Shown here: positions 1 to 9,795 of the stretch, one piece after another
Layout: every line of letters starts with the position of its first letter
How positions within the stretch are numbered: the first letter of the stretch is position 1
Assembly (NCBI RefSeq): GCF_001524445.2
Contig: NZ_CP013417.1
Span: 992,001 to 1,056,000 of the forward strand
DNA from: Burkholderia savannae
GTDB taxonomy: Bacteria > Pseudomonadota > Gammaproteobacteria > Burkholderiales > Burkholderiaceae
Reading direction: 5' to 3'
DNA length: 64,000 nt
The notes under the pieces: model-generated
The model's database searches: none
The model's input: only the letters and a program-made list of their open reading frames with translations
Told to the model about the DNA's origin: nothing
Translations under genes and position numbers: made by a program

Positions 1-549
1 GCGAGCGAAAACGGCCAGCCGCTCAAGATCCTCGAGGCGGTGGAGGAAGTGAACCACGCGCAGAAGAACGTGCTGCTCGGCAAGATCGAGCAGCGTTACG
101 GCGCCGATCTGACGGGCCGCACGTTCGCCGTCTGGGGGCTCGCGTTCAAGCCGAACACCGACGACATGCGCGAAGCGCCGAGCCGGCGCCTGATCGCGTC
201 GCTGCTCGCGCGCGGCGCGACGGTGCGCGCGTACGATCCGGTCGCGATCGACGAGGCGCGGCGCGTGTTCGCGCTCGACCTGCACGATGCGCCCGACGCG
301 CTCGCGCGGATCGCGTTCGTCGACTCGGCCGACGATGCGCTCGCAGGCGCGGACGCGCTCGTCATCGTCACCGAATGGAAGGAATTCAAGAGCCCGGATT
401 TCTCGCATCTGAAGGCGGTGCTGAAGGCGCCCGCGATCTTCGACGGCCGCAACCTGTACGAACCCGATGCGATGGCCGAACTCGGCATCGATTACCACGC
501 GATTGGACGCCCCTATGTCGAGCCCGTCTCTTCCTCCGCGCGCGGATAA
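1..549 (+). CDS. ugd: UDP-glucose 6-dehydrogenase, 3' part (5' end outside window)
   Basis: This is the C-terminal 182 residues of a UDP-glucose/GDP-mannose dehydrogenase family enzyme, which oxidises UDP-glucose to UDP-glucuronate with NAD+ for surface polysaccharide and lipid A modification. The frame is open from base 1. The segment with [17 protein letters not shown] is the typical start of the C-terminal UDP-binding domain, followed by a Rossmann-like stretch ending in the IFDGRNLY region seen in this family. It overlaps the next gene by 35 nt, which suggests co-transcription with the heptose genes. The catalytic cysteine lies upstream of the window. The GTG at 40 is an internal codon, not a start. 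Confidence 0.93.
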   Translation, partial: ASENGQPLKILEAVEEVNHAQKNVLLGKIEQRYGADLTGRTFAVWGLAFKPNTDDMREAPSRRLIASLLARGATVRAYDPVAIDEARRVFALDLHDAPDALARIAFVDSADDALAGADALVIVTEWKEFKSPDFSHLKAVLKAPAIFDGRNLYEPDAMAELGIDYHAIGRPYVEPVSSSARG

Positions 550-1504
550 GCGCGCGCCGCTCGCCGCCTCGGCGAGCGGCGTGCCGCGCGAGCAGATTGC
601 GAAATCGCGCGTGCTCGTGGTCGGCGACGTGATGCTCGACCGCTACTGGTTCGGCAACGTCAACCGGATCTCGCCCGAGGCGCCCGTCCCCGTCGTGCAC
701 GTGCAGCGGCAGGAGGAGCGGTTGGGCGGCGCGGCGAACGTGGCGCGCAACGCGGTGACGCTCGGCGGCCAGGCAGGCCTTCTGTGCGTCGTCGGCGGCG
801 ACGAGCCGGGCGAGCGGCTCGTCGAGCTGCTCGGCGAAAGCGGCGTGACGCCGTATCTCGAGCGCGATCCGTCGCTGCCGACGACGATCAAGCTGCGCGT
901 GCTCGCGCAGCAGCAGCAATTGCTGCGCGTCGACTTCGAGGCGGCGCCGACGCACGAAGTGCTGCTCGCGGGGCTCGCGCGCTTCGACGCGCTGCTGCCT
1001 TCGTACGACGTCGTGCTGATGTCGGACTACGCGAAGGGCGGGCTCACGCACGTGACGACGATGATCGCGAAGGCGCGCGCGGCGGGCAAGCCCGTGCTCG
1101 TCGATCCGAAGGGCGCCGATTGGGCGCGCTATCGCGGCGCGTCGCTGATCACGCCGAACCGCGCGGAGCTGCGCGAAGTTGTCGGGCAGTGGACGTCCGA
1201 GGACGACCTGCACGCGCGCGTGACGAAGCTGCGCGCCGAGCTCGCGCTCGACGCGCTGCTGCTCACGCGCTCGGAGGAGGGGATGACGCTCTTCTCGAAC
1301 GACGGCGAGCTGCACGTGAGCGCGCTTGCGCGCGAGGTGTACGATGTGTCGGGCGCGGGCGACACGGTGATCGCGACCGTCGCGACGATGCTCGGCGCGG
1401 GGCTGCCGCTCGTCGAGGCGGTCGTGCTCGCGAATCGCGCGGCGGGCATCGTGGTCGGCAAGCTCGGCACCGCGACCGTCGAGTACGACGAACTGTTTCA
1501 TTGA
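515..1504 (+). CDS. hldA: D-glycero-beta-D-manno-heptose-7-phosphate kinase (kinase-only HldE/RfaE1 type)
   Basis: This PfkB-fold sugar kinase phosphorylates C1 of heptose 7-phosphate for ADP-heptose synthesis, a precursor of the LPS inner core. At 329 aa it has only the kinase half of E. coli HldE. The early [14 protein letters not shown] and the C-terminal VSGAGDTV (PfkB signature 2, with the catalytic Asp) are visible, and no cytidylyl/adenylyl-transferase domain follows. The start at 515 (MSSPSLPP) is chosen over 467 because it begins just before the conserved part. It overlaps ugd by 35 nt and is followed 58 nt later by hldD, the last enzyme of the same pathway. The separate adenylyltransferase (hldC) is not in this window. 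Confidence 0.93.
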   Translation: MSSPSLPPRADKRAPLAASASGVPREQIAKSRVLVVGDVMLDRYWFGNVNRISPEAPVPVVHVQRQEERLGGAANVARNAVTLGGQAGLLCVVGGDEPGERLVELLGESGVTPYLERDPSLPTTIKLRVLAQQQQLLRVDFEAAPTHEVLLAGLARFDALLPSYDVVLMSDYAKGGLTHVTTMIAKARAAGKPVLVDPKGADWARYRGASLITPNRAELREVVGQWTSEDDLHARVTKLRAELALDALLLTRSEEGMTLFSNDGELHVSALAREVYDVSGAGDTVIATVATMLGAGLPLVEAVVLANRAAGIVVGKLGTATVEYDELFH

Positions 1505-1562
1505 ACGGCGCATGGCGCGCGCTGCCGCGCGCCGTGTGCCCATTTTCATCGGTAGGACGATC

Positions 1563-2555
1563 ATGACCCTCATCGTTACCGGCGCGGCCGGCTTCATCGG
1601 CGCGAACATCGTCAAGGCGCTGAACGAGCGCGGCGAGACGCGCATCATCGCGGTCGACAATCTGACGCGCGCGGACAAGTTCAAGAACCTCGTCGATTGC
1701 GAGATCGACGATTATCTCGACAAGACCGAATTCGTCGAGCGCTTCGCGCGCGGCGAATTCGGCAAGGTGCGTGCGGTGTTCCACGAAGGCGCGTGTTCGG
1801 ACACGATGGAACACGACGGCCGCTACATGATGGACAACAATTTCCGCTACAGCCGCGCGGTGCTCGACGCGTGCCTCGCGCAGGGCGCGCAGTTCCTGTA
1901 CGCGTCGTCGGCGGCGATCTACGGCGGCTCGACGCGCTTCGTCGAGGAGCGCGAGGTCGAGGCGCCGCTGAATGTCTACGGCTATTCGAAGTTCCTGTTC
2001 GACCAGGTGATTCGCCGCGTCTTGCCGAGCGCGAAGAGCCAAATCGCGGGCTTTCGCTATTTCAACGTGTACGGGCCGCGCGAGTCGCACAAGGGCCGGA
2101 TGGCGTCGGTCGCGTTCCACAACTTCAACCAGTTCCGCGCCGAGGGCAAGGTCAAGCTGTTCGGCGAATACAACGGTTACGGCCCGGGCGAGCAGACGCG
2201 CGATTTCGTGTCGGTGGAGGACGTCGCGAGGGTGAACCTGTATTTCTTCGACCATCCGGAGAAATCGGGCATCTTCAATCTCGGCACCGGCCGCGCGCAG
2301 CCGTTCAACGACATCGCGACGACGGTGGTCAACACGTTGCGCGCGCTCGAAGGCAAGCCCGCGCTCACGCTTGGCGAGCAGGTGGACGCGGGCCTCGTCG
2401 AATACGTGCCGTTCCCGGACGCGCTGCGCGGCAAGTACCAGTGCTTCACGCAGGCCGACCAGACGAAGCTGCGCGCGGCGGGCTACGATGCGCCGTTCCT
2501 GACGGTGCAAGAGGGCGTCGACCGTTACGTGCGTTGGCTGTTCGGCCAGCTTTGA
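1563..2555 (+). CDS. hldD: ADP-L-glycero-D-manno-heptose 6-epimerase
   Basis: This short-chain-dehydrogenase-type epimerase of 330 aa converts ADP-D-glycero- to ADP-L-glycero-manno-heptose, the donor for LPS core heptoses. The NADP-binding TGAAGFIG lies at residues 6-13, the FHEGACSDT segment around 73-81, and the catalytic YxxxK is Y139-K143 (NVYGYSK). The start at 1563 follows directly with [10 protein letters not shown], the family N-terminus. The upstream frame extension to 1512 lacks family features. It completes the ugd-hldA-hldD surface-polysaccharide unit. Confidence 0.96.
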   Translation: MTLIVTGAAGFIGANIVKALNERGETRIIAVDNLTRADKFKNLVDCEIDDYLDKTEFVERFARGEFGKVRAVFHEGACSDTMEHDGRYMMDNNFRYSRAVLDACLAQGAQFLYASSAAIYGGSTRFVEEREVEAPLNVYGYSKFLFDQVIRRVLPSAKSQIAGFRYFNVYGPRESHKGRMASVAFHNFNQFRAEGKVKLFGEYNGYGPGEQTRDFVSVEDVARVNLYFFDHPEKSGIFNLGTGRAQPFNDIATTVVNTLRALEGKPALTLGEQVDAGLVEYVPFPDALRGKYQCFTQADQTKLRAAGYDAPFLTVQEGVDRYVRWLFGQL

Positions 2556-2626
2556 GAGGCGCGCCCGCATCCTTAGACTGGATCTCACGGTCGGCAGCCG
2601 CCGGCCGTTTTTCTACGGAGATCCAG

Positions 2627-2944
2627 ATGCTGAAGAAACTTCTCGCGACGGTCGCGCTGTGCGCCGCGGCCGCGCACGGATGGGCTGCCGTCGACGTCAA
2701 CGCCGCGAACGACGATGCGCTTCGCGGCATCAGGGGCATCGGCCCGGCGAAGGCCAAGGCGATCATCGACGAGCGGAGCGCACACGGCCCGTACAAGGAT
2801 GCGGCCGATCTCTCGCGCAGGGTGAAGGGCATGGGCGGCAAGACGGTCGAGCGCTTGCAGGCCGAAGGCCTCGCGATCGGCGCGGCGCGTGCGCCCGCCG
2901 CATCCGCGGCGCCGCAGAAAGCGGCGGCCGCCGGCAAGAAATAA
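2627..2944 (+). CDS. Exported ComEA-like helix-hairpin-helix protein
   Basis: This 105-aa protein has a Sec-type signal peptide (residues 1 to about 20, MLKKLLATVALCAAAAHGWA) followed by one helix-hairpin-helix region. DVNAANDDALRGIRGIGPAKAKAIIDER is the typical start of the ComEA/Tex HhH motif and continues to about residue 85. An Ala/Lys-rich tail (AAPQKAAAAGKK) closes it. ComEA family members bind DNA in the periplasm during natural transformation. Whether this single-domain form does so is inferred. A GGAG ribosome binding site lies just upstream of the ATG. It stands alone after hldD and is followed by a hairpin terminator at 3049-3074. Confidence 0.85.
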   Translation: MLKKLLATVALCAAAAHGWAAVDVNAANDDALRGIRGIGPAKAKAIIDERSAHGPYKDAADLSRRVKGMGGKTVERLQAEGLAIGAARAPAASAAPQKAAAAGKK

Positions 2945-3048
2945 TCCGGGCTGCTGACGATTCCGGCGCCGACGATCCCGCGGTCGAGCGATCGCACGGT
3001 CGGCGGCAACGGCGATGTCTCCTTCAGGCGCTGCTTCGGCGGCGAATT

Positions 3049-3074
3049 CCCGCGGCGCACGCCGCGGGCTTTTT
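3049..3074 (+). terminator. Rho-independent terminator after the ComEA-like gene
   Basis: An 8-bp perfect G+C stem (CCCGCGGC / GCCGCGGG) with a 4-nt loop is followed by CTTTTT, about 105 nt downstream of the stop codon. Confidence 0.65.
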
Positions 3075-3212
3075 GCGTGGCCGCAGCGCATTGCTCGAGA
3101 GAGCCGCCGAATGTCCGCGGCGGCGGTCAGGGCTTGACGGCCGTCGTGCGCGTACGTTTCTCCGCTGGTTTACAATCGATCCACTCATCGGCATCGGATA
3201 AACGTGACGTTC

Positions 3213-4115
3213 ATGGCTTACAAAACTATCGAAGACACGATCGGCAATACGCCGCTCGTGCAGCTCGTCCGCTTGCCGGACGACGAGATTCGCGCTCGTA
3301 ACAACGTGATTCTCGCGAAGCTGGAAGGCAACAATCCGGCGGGGTCGGTGAAGGACCGCCCCGCGCTGTCGATGATCCGCAAGGCGGAAGAGCGCGGCAC
3401 GATCAAGCCGGGCGACACGCTGATCGAGGCGACGAGCGGCAACACCGGGATCGCGCTCGCGATGGCGGCGGCGATCCGCGGCTACAAGATGGTGCTGATC
3501 ATGCCGGAGGATCTGTCCGTCGAGCGCCGCCAGAGCATGGCCGCGTACGGCGCCGAAATCGTGCTGACGCCGGTGAAGGGCGGCATGGAGTTCGCGCGCG
3601 ATCTCGCCGACCAGATGCAGCGCGAAGGCAAGGGCGTGATCCTCGATCAGTTCGCGAATCCCGACAATCCGATCGCGCACTATGAAGGCACCGGCCCTGA
3701 GATCTGGCGCGAGACCGAGGGCCGCATCACGCACTTCGTGTCCGCGATGGGGACGACGGGCACGATCATGGGCACGTCGCAGTATCTGAAGGAGAGGAAT
3801 CCGAACATCGAGATCGTCGGTGCGCAGCCGGAAGAGGGCTCGCGCATTCCGGGCATCCGCAAATGGCCGGAAGCGTATCTGCCGAAGATTTTCGATCGCA
3901 GCCGCGTCGATCGCGTCGAGAACGTGAGCCAGGCCGCGTCCGAGGCGATGGCGCGCAAGCTCGCGGCCGTCGAGGGCATCTTCTGCGGAATTTCGTCGGG
4001 CGGCGCGTGCGAAGTCGCGCTGCGCGTCGCGCGGCAGGTCGAGAACGCGACGATCGTGTTCGTCGTCTGCGACCGCGGCGACCGTTATTTGTCGACGGGC
4101 GTGTTCCCCGCGTGA
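3213..4115 (+). CDS. cysM: Cysteine synthase B (O-acetylserine sulfhydrylase B)
   Basis: This 300-aa PLP enzyme makes cysteine from O-acetylserine and sulfide; the B isoenzyme can also use thiosulfate. The PLP-binding lysine is K47 in NNPAGSVKDRP, the SGNTG substrate/phosphate loop follows near residue 77, and SAMGTTGTIMG forms the glycine-rich PLP phosphate loop. The start at 3213 (MAYKTIEDTIGNTPL) fits family members. An in-frame GTG at 3204 adds only three residues. A TACAAT -10-like hexamer lies at 3171-3176, with no convincing -35 at proper spacing. It converges on mltB across a shared terminator. Confidence 0.95.
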   Translation: MAYKTIEDTIGNTPLVQLVRLPDDEIRARNNVILAKLEGNNPAGSVKDRPALSMIRKAEERGTIKPGDTLIEATSGNTGIALAMAAAIRGYKMVLIMPEDLSVERRQSMAAYGAEIVLTPVKGGMEFARDLADQMQREGKGVILDQFANPDNPIAHYEGTGPEIWRETEGRITHFVSAMGTTGTIMGTSQYLKERNPNIEIVGAQPEEGSRIPGIRKWPEAYLPKIFDRSRVDRVENVSQAASEAMARKLAAVEGIFCGISSGGACEVALRVARQVENATIVFVVCDRGDRYLSTGVFPA

Positions 4116-4143
4116 CGCGCGGTCCGGCTGCGCGGGGCCGTCA

Positions 4144-4175
4144 ATGAAAAAGCGCCGCTAGCGGCGCTTTTTCAT
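4144..4175. terminator. Bidirectional terminator between cysM and mltB
   Basis: This is a perfect 32-nt palindrome with 16-nt arms, beginning ATGAAAAAGCGCCGCT. It has A-run and T-run flanks on both sides, so it can form an intrinsic terminator on either strand between the two convergent genes. Confidence 0.85.
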
Positions 4176-4204
4176 TGGCGCGACGGCGCAGGCCGCACGC
4201 AATG

Positions 4205-5485
4205 TCATTCCGACGACGGTTGCGCGGCGGGCGCGGCATTGTCCGGCGGCGCCGTCAGCGCGCCGCTCGCTTCCATCTGCGCCTTCACGCGCTCGCCCAG
4301 CTGATACACGGCGAGCGCATAGAAGAAGCTGCGGTTGTAGCGGGTCAGCACGTAGAAATTTTGCAGTCCGAGCTTGTATTCGGTTGAGCGGCCGGGCGTC
4401 GGCAGATCGATCACGGTGACGGGCGTGCTCGCCTCCGATGCGATGTTGACGGACGGCTCGTCGAGCACGAGGCCCGCGCGCAGCAACTGCGACAGCGCCC
4501 AGTGCGGCTCGGGGCGGCCGTCGGCCGCCGCTTGCGCGACGCCCAGGCTGCCCGTGTCGGGCGCGATGTTCCATACCACCGGGCGGCTGGTCTCCCAGCC
4601 GTGCTGCTTCAGATAATTCGCGACGCTGCCGATCGCGTCGGCCTGGCTCGCGCGCAGATCGATGTGCCCGTTGCCGTCGTAGTCGACCGCGTATTCGCGG
4701 ATGCTGCTCGGCAGGAACTGCGGGATGCCGACGGCGCCCGTGTACGAACCGAGCACGCTCGTCGGATCGAGCTGGCTGTCGCGCGTCCACACGAGGAAGT
4801 CTTCGAGGTTCTTGCGGAACGTCTCCTGGCGCGAGTCGCGATTCGGCGTGTTCGGATAGTCGAATGCGAGCGTGGTCAGCGCGTCGAGCGTGCGGAAGTT
4901 GCCCATGTAGCGGCCGTAGATCGTCTCGACGCCGATGATGCCGACGATCACCTCCGGCGGCACGCCGAATTCCGCCGCTGCGCGCTGCAGCGTTCCCTGA
5001 TTCGCGCGCCAGAACTTCACGCCGGCGTTCACGCGCACGGCGTCGAGAAAGCGCGACTGGTAGACGCGCCAGTTCTTGACGGCGGGCGACGGCGCGGGCA
5101 TCACGAGTTTCGCCGCGGTCGCTGAATAGCTGACGCGCGCGAAGAGCGTGTGCAGCGCGTTCACGTCGAAATCGTGGCGCGCGGCCATGTCGGCGATGAA
5201 CGCGTCGATCTTCGGGTTGTTCGCGTAGCGCTGCGGAACGATTTCTTCTTCGAACGTCTGCCCTTGCTGCACGCTCGGCTGCGGCTGCGGCTGCGGCTGC
5301 GGCTGCTGTTGCTGTTGCTGTTGCTGTTGCGTTTGCGGCTGCGCTTGCGCGTCGACGGCCGCGGCGGGCTGCGTTTGCGCGACGGCGGCGGACGCGAGAA
5401 GCGTTGCGGCGAGCGACAGCGCGGCGAGCGGGAAGCGAAGGCGGAAGGCGAGCGAGGCGGGGGCGGCAGGCTGGTTGAAAGTCAT
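4205..5485 (-). CDS. mltB: Lytic murein transglycosylase B family protein
   Basis: This 426-aa periplasmic transglycosylase (GH103 / MltB family) cleaves the MurNAc-GlcNAc bond to give 1,6-anhydro-muropeptides. It has a signal peptide at residues 1 to about 38, then a Gln/Pro-rich linker around residues 45-75 encoded by short tandem repeats. The catalytic domain follows, with PPEVIVGIIGVETIYGRYMGNFRTLDALTTLAFDYP carrying the catalytic Glu, AVGIPQFLPSS, and the C-terminal TRYNRSFFYALAVYQLG. No lipobox is seen, so unlike E. coli MltB it is probably soluble or loosely anchored. The start at 5485 is the ATG directly preceding the hydrophobic segment. The upstream open frame is not family-like. 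Confidence 0.9.
   Translation of the reverse strand: MTFNQPAAPASLAFRLRFPLAALSLAATLLASAAVAQTQPAAAVDAQAQPQTQQQQQQQQQPQPQPQPQPSVQQGQTFEEEIVPQRYANNPKIDAFIADMAARHDFDVNALHTLFARVSYSATAAKLVMPAPSPAVKNWRVYQSRFLDAVRVNAGVKFWRANQGTLQRAAAEFGVPPEVIVGIIGVETIYGRYMGNFRTLDALTTLAFDYPNTPNRDSRQETFRKNLEDFLVWTRDSQLDPTSVLGSYTGAVGIPQFLPSSIREYAVDYDGNGHIDLRASQADAIGSVANYLKQHGWETSRPVVWNIAPDTGSLGVAQAAADGRPEPHWALSQLLRAGLVLDEPSVNIASEASTPVTVIDLPTPGRSTEYKLGLQNFYVLTRYNRSFFYALAVYQLGERVKAQMEASGALTAPPDNAAPAAQPSSE
5278..5330. repeat. GCT/GTT-type short tandem repeat coding for a Q/P-rich linker
   Basis: Hexamers (CGGCTG) run into trimers and hexamers (CTGTTG) inside mltB. On the minus strand they encode a poly-Gln then Pro-Gln linker between the signal peptide and the enzyme domain. 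The repeats keep the reading frame, so copy-number change would alter linker length only. Confidence 0.75.
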
Positions 5486-5663
5486 GTCGAAGCGAGGCGG
5501 ACGAGGCGGATGATTTCGGGCCAGTATAACCGACGCGCCCGCCGCGCCGGCCCGGCGCGGGGCGCGTTGTGGTAAGTTAGCGGCGAACTTCGCACCAGAC
5601 GATATCGCGGACATCCTTGACGGAGACCTGCGGCGCGCACCGGCCGCGTCGCGGAACGAGCTT

Positions 5664-6587
5664 ATGCCAACGGCCTTTTACACGCACCCCGACTGCATGC
5701 TGCACGAGATGGGGGAGTGGCATCCCGAGTCGCCGGCGCGGCTGTCGGCTATCCAGGATCAACTGATCGCGAGCCGCATCGACGATCTGATCGTCCACGA
5801 GACGGCGCCGTTCGCGAGCGAGACGGCGCTTGCCCGCGTGCACACGCAGGCGCACATCGACTACATCCGCAGCCGGATTCCGAAGGAAGGCTACGTCGAG
5901 ATCGATCCCGACACGTCGCTGAACCGCTACACGTGGCGCGCGGCGCTGCGCGCCGCGGGCGCGGCCGTCGAGGCGACGGACGCCGTGCTCGAGGGCCGCT
6001 ACGACAACGCGTTCTGCAGCGTGCGCCCGCCTGGCCATCACGCGGAGCCCGCGCGCGCGATGGGCTTTTGCTTCTTCAACAACGTCGCGATCGCCGCGCG
6101 CCATGCGCTCGAGATCCATGGCCTCGAGCGCGTCGCGATCATCGATTTCGACGTTCATCACGGCAACGGCACCGAGGCTGCGTTCGCGAACGACGAGCGC
6201 GTGCTGATGTGCGGCTTCTTCCAGCATCCGCTGTATCCGTTCTCGGGCGTCGACCATCAGGCGCCGAACATGGTCAATCTGCCGATGCCCGCGCGCACGA
6301 ACGGAATGGCGGTGCGCGAGGCGGTCGACCTGATGTGGCTGCCGCGGCTCGACGCGTTCAAGCCGCAGATGCTGTTCGTATCGGCGGGGTTCGACGCGCA
6401 TCGCGAGGACGACATCGGCGGAATGGGGCTCGTCGAGGCCGACTACGAGTGGCTCACGACGCAGATCTGCGAAGTCGCGCGGCGGCATGCGCAAGGCCGC
6501 ATCGTGAGCTGCCTCGAAGGCGGCTACAACCTGTCCGCGCTCGGGCGCAGCGTGGTCGCGCATCTGCGTGTGCTCGCCGGGGTGTGA
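5664..6587 (+). CDS. Histone-deacetylase-family protein (class II-like amidohydrolase)
   Basis: This 307-aa zinc amidohydrolase is of the arginase/deacetylase fold, related to acetylpolyamine amidohydrolases and AcuC-type enzymes. Visible active-site elements are RPPGHHAEPARAMGFCFFNN (residues 121-140, with the His-His dyad at 125-126), the metal-binding DFDVHHGNGT (D161, D163, H165), and SAGFDAHREDDIGG later. It likely removes acetyl groups from small amines or lysine side chains, but the substrate cannot be read from sequence. It stands alone between the divergent mltB and a downstream convergent hydrolase. The start at 5664 has no strong ribosome binding site (ACGAGCTTATG). Confidence 0.88.
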   Translation: MPTAFYTHPDCMLHEMGEWHPESPARLSAIQDQLIASRIDDLIVHETAPFASETALARVHTQAHIDYIRSRIPKEGYVEIDPDTSLNRYTWRAALRAAGAAVEATDAVLEGRYDNAFCSVRPPGHHAEPARAMGFCFFNNVAIAARHALEIHGLERVAIIDFDVHHGNGTEAAFANDERVLMCGFFQHPLYPFSGVDHQAPNMVNLPMPARTNGMAVREAVDLMWLPRLDAFKPQMLFVSAGFDAHREDDIGGMGLVEADYEWLTTQICEVARRHAQGRIVSCLEGGYNLSALGRSVVAHLRVLAGV

Positions 6588-6884
6588 GCTCGCGAGACGG
6601 CGAGCGACGGGCGGGCGATGACGGGCGCGATGGCGCGCGACGCCGGCCGTCGAGCGCCGGCGCGCATCGGCAAGCGCCAGCAACGCGCGGCGGAGATCGT
6701 ATCCCGTTCGCGGCGGCGCGCCCGATCGACCAGGCGAGCGCTCAGGCAGCGGTGGCGCGGTGGCGCGGCCGCCGCGCCGGTTGCGAATCCGCGCGGCGCT
6801 GGCGGCGCGCCGTTCTTCACCTCGCGTCGCTCCCGTCTTCGCGCAACGTGTTCCGGTGTCCTTGCGCTCCGCTTGGTCCCGGCA
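6588..6884. other. Intergenic stretch, no gene seen
   Basis: This is G+C-rich DNA between two convergent genes. Open frames here are short and Arg-rich in every phase. I see no RNA gene and no strong hairpin terminator. Confidence 0.5.
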
Positions 6885-7793
6885 TTACCCGTGCGCCGGC
6901 GCACGCGCAAGAATCCAGTCGATCAATGCGCCGATCACGCGCTCACGTTCCAGATCGTTCATCGTCTCGTGATAGTTGCCTTCGTATAGCGTGAGCGTGC
7001 GGTCGGGCGAGCCGACGTGCCGGCCGAAGTCGCGGCTGCCGTCGGGCTCCGTCAGTTTGTCGGCGGTGCCGTGATAGACGAGCACGGGCACGCGCAGCGC
7101 CGCGCGCCCGCCCTCGATGCGCCGCATCGCGTCGAGAATTTCGGCGCCGGTGCGCGCCGGCACCGAACCGTGATGGACGAGCGGATCGGCGCGATTCGCG
7201 GCGACGACGGCCGGATCGCGTGACAGCAGCGCGGCGTCGATCTTGATCGCCGGAAAGCGGGGCCATACGCGGCTGATGAAGCGGCTCATCGCGAGCATCC
7301 ACTTCGGCACGTCGCGGCCCGGCGCGAGCGCGGGACTCGACAAGATCAGGCCCGCGAAGCCCGCGCGGCGCGCGGGCGCGCGCTCGACCGCGTAGAGCGC
7401 GGCAATCGCCCCGCCCATGCTGTGCCCCATCAGGAAGAGCGGGGTGCCGTCGCGCGCCGCGCTCGCGACGAGCGCATCCGCATCCTGCAGATATTGATCG
7501 AAGCGCTCGATCCATGCGCGTTCGCCGGGCGAATGCCCGTGCCCGCGCAGATCGATCGCGACGACTTCGATGCCCGCCGCGCTCAGCCGCTCGGCGAGCG
7601 CCTGGTAGCGTCCCGCGTGCTCGGCGAGCCCGTGCACGAGCGCGACGCTCGCGCGCGGCGCCGCGAACCCCGGCGCAGCCGGCCACCGGTACGACGCGAG
7701 CGCGAGCCCGTCGGCCGTGCGCAGGTTGCCGCGCTGCGGGGCCGCGCCGGCGGCAGCGGCGGAGCGGAGCGAAGTCGAAGCGGCAGCGTCCAT
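6885..7793 (-). CDS. Alpha/beta hydrolase, monoacylglycerol-lipase-like (serine aminopeptidase S33 fold)
   Basis: This 302-aa alpha/beta hydrolase has the nucleophile elbow GHSMGG at residues 123-128 (Ser125), the oxyanion motif LVHGLAEHAGRY near 52-63, and DLRGHGHSPGER near 81-91, a pattern typical of lysophospholipase/monoacylglycerol lipase (PldB/YtpA) proteins. The catalytic His is probably in the GNYHETMND segment near the C-terminus and the Asp in LVYHGTADKLTEPDGS. It probably hydrolyses monoacylglycerols or lysolipids in the cytoplasm. The N-terminal 20 residues are low-complexity Ala, so the true start may lie slightly downstream. It stands alone. Confidence 0.85.
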   Translation of the reverse strand: MDAAASTSLRSAAAAGAAPQRGNLRTADGLALASYRWPAAPGFAAPRASVALVHGLAEHAGRYQALAERLSAAGIEVVAIDLRGHGHSPGERAWIERFDQYLQDADALVASAARDGTPLFLMGHSMGGAIAALYAVERAPARRAGFAGLILSSPALAPGRDVPKWMLAMSRFISRVWPRFPAIKIDAALLSRDPAVVAANRADPLVHHGSVPARTGAEILDAMRRIEGGRAALRVPVLVYHGTADKLTEPDGSRDFGRHVGSPDRTLTLYEGNYHETMNDLERERVIGALIDWILARAPAHG

Positions 7794-8032
7794 GGCGTGA
7801 GTCTCCGGAGCGAGTAGTTATGAAGGATGCGCTCGATCATAGACGCCGTCCGTGACGGCCCGTGCGGGCGCAGCCCTCTAATCGCGTTTGGTTATGAAAA
7901 GGTGGAAATCGATTATTAAGTGAAATGTGGCGGATGCGGTAAACTCGCGGGTTATTCCCTAGACCTAGATGCGGCGGCGGTCGACAGCGAAGCCCGGCAC
8001 ATCCGGCTGCGCGGTTCCGCCGCTTTGTTTAC

Positions 8033-9067
8033 ATGATCGAAATTCGCAACCTTTCGCAGCGATTCGAGGGGCCTCGCGGCTGGATCGAGGCGCTGCACAA
8101 CGTTAATCTGACGATTCCGCAGGGCGAGGTCTTCGGCATCATCGGCCGCAGCGGCGCCGGCAAGAGCACGCTCGTGCGCACGATCAACCTGCTCACGCGG
8201 CCGTCGGAAGGCAGCGTGTCCGTCGGCGGGCGCGACCTGACGCAGTTGTCCGCCGGCGAGCTGCGCGGCGCGCGGCGCGATATCGGGATGATCTTCCAGC
8301 ACTTCAACCTGCTGTCGTCGCGCACGGTGTTCGACAACGTCGCGCTGCCGCTCGAGCTCGCGGGCGTGAAGCGCGGGGAGATCGAGGCGACGGTGCTGCC
8401 GCTTCTCGATCTCGTCGGCCTCGCCGCGCAGAAAGACCGCTATCCGGCGCAGATCAGCGGCGGCCAGAAGCAGCGCGTCGGCATCGCGCGCGCGCTCGCG
8501 AGCAAGCCGAAGGTGCTCTTGTCCGACGAGGCGACGTCCGCGCTCGATCCGGAGACCACGCGCGCGATCCTCGACCTGCTTCGACGCATCAACCGCGAGC
8601 TCGGCCTCACGATCGTCCTCATCACGCACCAGATGGAAGTGATCAAGGACGTGTGCGATCGCGTCGCGGTGCTCGACGCGGGGCGCGTCGTCGAGGAAGG
8701 CAACGTGATCGACGTGTTCATGCGTCCGCACCACGAAGTCACGCGCGCGCTGATCGGCGACGTGATCGCGCAGGAACTGCCGCCCGCGATGAAGGCGCGC
8801 GTCGCCGAGCGCCTGAAGACGGGCTCCGGGCACCTGTTGCGCCTCGCGTTCACGGGCTCGGGCGTCGATCAGCCGATCCTGTCGGAGACGATCCGCCGCT
8901 ACGAGCTGGACTTCAACATCCTGCACGGCCAGATCGACGAAATCCAGGGCCGCGCGTTCGGGTCGCTCGCGGTGCTCGCCACCGGCGAGCCAGGCAAGGT
9001 GGGGCAGGCGTTCGCGTATCTGCGCGAGCAGGGCGTGGTCGTCGAGGAGCTTTCGTATGTTGAGTGA
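8033..9067 (+). CDS. metN: Methionine ABC transporter, ATP-binding subunit
   Basis: This 344-aa ATPase powers import of D/L-methionine. Walker [10 protein letters not shown] spans 38-46, the signature ISGGQKQR 141-148, and Walker B VLLSDEAT 161-168. The C-terminal ~80 residues form the NIL-type domain that binds methionine and feeds back on transport in E. coli MetN. It overlaps metI by 11 nt, so the two are translationally coupled, and metQ follows, giving the complete metNIQ importer. The gene begins ATGATCGAAATTCGC at 8033. No methionine riboswitch is apparent in the 240 nt upstream. Confidence 0.96.
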   Translation: MIEIRNLSQRFEGPRGWIEALHNVNLTIPQGEVFGIIGRSGAGKSTLVRTINLLTRPSEGSVSVGGRDLTQLSAGELRGARRDIGMIFQHFNLLSSRTVFDNVALPLELAGVKRGEIEATVLPLLDLVGLAAQKDRYPAQISGGQKQRVGIARALASKPKVLLSDEATSALDPETTRAILDLLRRINRELGLTIVLITHQMEVIKDVCDRVAVLDAGRVVEEGNVIDVFMRPHHEVTRALIGDVIAQELPPAMKARVAERLKTGSGHLLRLAFTGSGVDQPILSETIRRYELDFNILHGQIDEIQGRAFGSLAVLATGEPGKVGQAFAYLREQGVVVEELSYVE

Positions 9068-9710
9068 AATGTTCGATATGTTCGTGCAGTCGTTCTGGGA
9101 GACGCTGATCATGGTCGGCATCTCCGGGGCGGTCGGCGCGCTCGTCGGTCTGCCGCTCGGCGTGCTGCTGTACCTGACCGACCGCCAGGGCGTGCTGCGG
9201 AACCTCGCGGTGAACCGCGTGCTGGGCGGCATCGTCAACGCGGTGCGCTCGACGCCGTTCATCATCCTGCTCGTCGCGGTCATTCCGTTTACGCGTCTTG
9301 CCGTCGGCTCGTCGATCGGCACGGCGGCCGCCGTCGTGCCGCTCACGATCGCGGCCGCGCCGTTCATCGCGCGGCTCGTCGAAACCGCTCTGCGCGAAGT
9401 CGATCGCGGCCTCATCGAAGCCGCGCAGGCGATGGGCGCGACGACGGGCCAGATCGTGTTCAAGGTGCTGCTGCCCGAATCGCTGCCGGGCATTGTCGCG
9501 GGGCTCACGATCACGTTCGTGTCGCTCGTCGGCTATTCGGCGATGGCGGGCGCGATCGGCGGCGGCGGCCTCGGCGATCTCGGCATCCGCTACGGCTATC
9601 AGCGCTATCTGCCCGAAGTGATGTGGACGGTCGTCGCGATCCTGATCGTGTTCGTGCAGATCGCGCAGTCGTTCGGCGACTGGCTCGTGCGGCGCCTGAG
9701 CCACAAGTAG
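9057..9710 (+). CDS. metI: Methionine ABC transporter, permease subunit
   Basis: This 217-aa inner-membrane permease with about five transmembrane helices forms the methionine channel with MetN. The EAAXXXG-type coupling loop is visible as [26 protein letters not shown]. It starts inside the 3' end of metN (11-nt overlap) and precedes metQ by 85 nt. Confidence 0.95.
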   Translation: MLSEMFDMFVQSFWETLIMVGISGAVGALVGLPLGVLLYLTDRQGVLRNLAVNRVLGGIVNAVRSTPFIILLVAVIPFTRLAVGSSIGTAAAVVPLTIAAAPFIARLVETALREVDRGLIEAAQAMGATTGQIVFKVLLPESLPGIVAGLTITFVSLVGYSAMAGAIGGGGLGDLGIRYGYQRYLPEVMWTVVAILIVFVQIAQSFGDWLVRRLSHK

Positions 9711-9795
9711 CGCAATCGAAGACGAACGAGCGCCGCGCGCCGCGATACGCGATACGCGGCGGCGACGGCGCCGCAACCGGTGAGGAGATCCGGAG

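Noticed and set aside
3134..3176. TTGACG and TACAAT as a cysM promoter pair
   Set aside because: The hexamers are 31 nt apart, too far for a sigma-70 promoter; only the -10 is plausible.
7860..8032. Possible SAM riboswitch upstream of metN
   Set aside because: No recognisable SAM-I/II fold or terminator in the leader.
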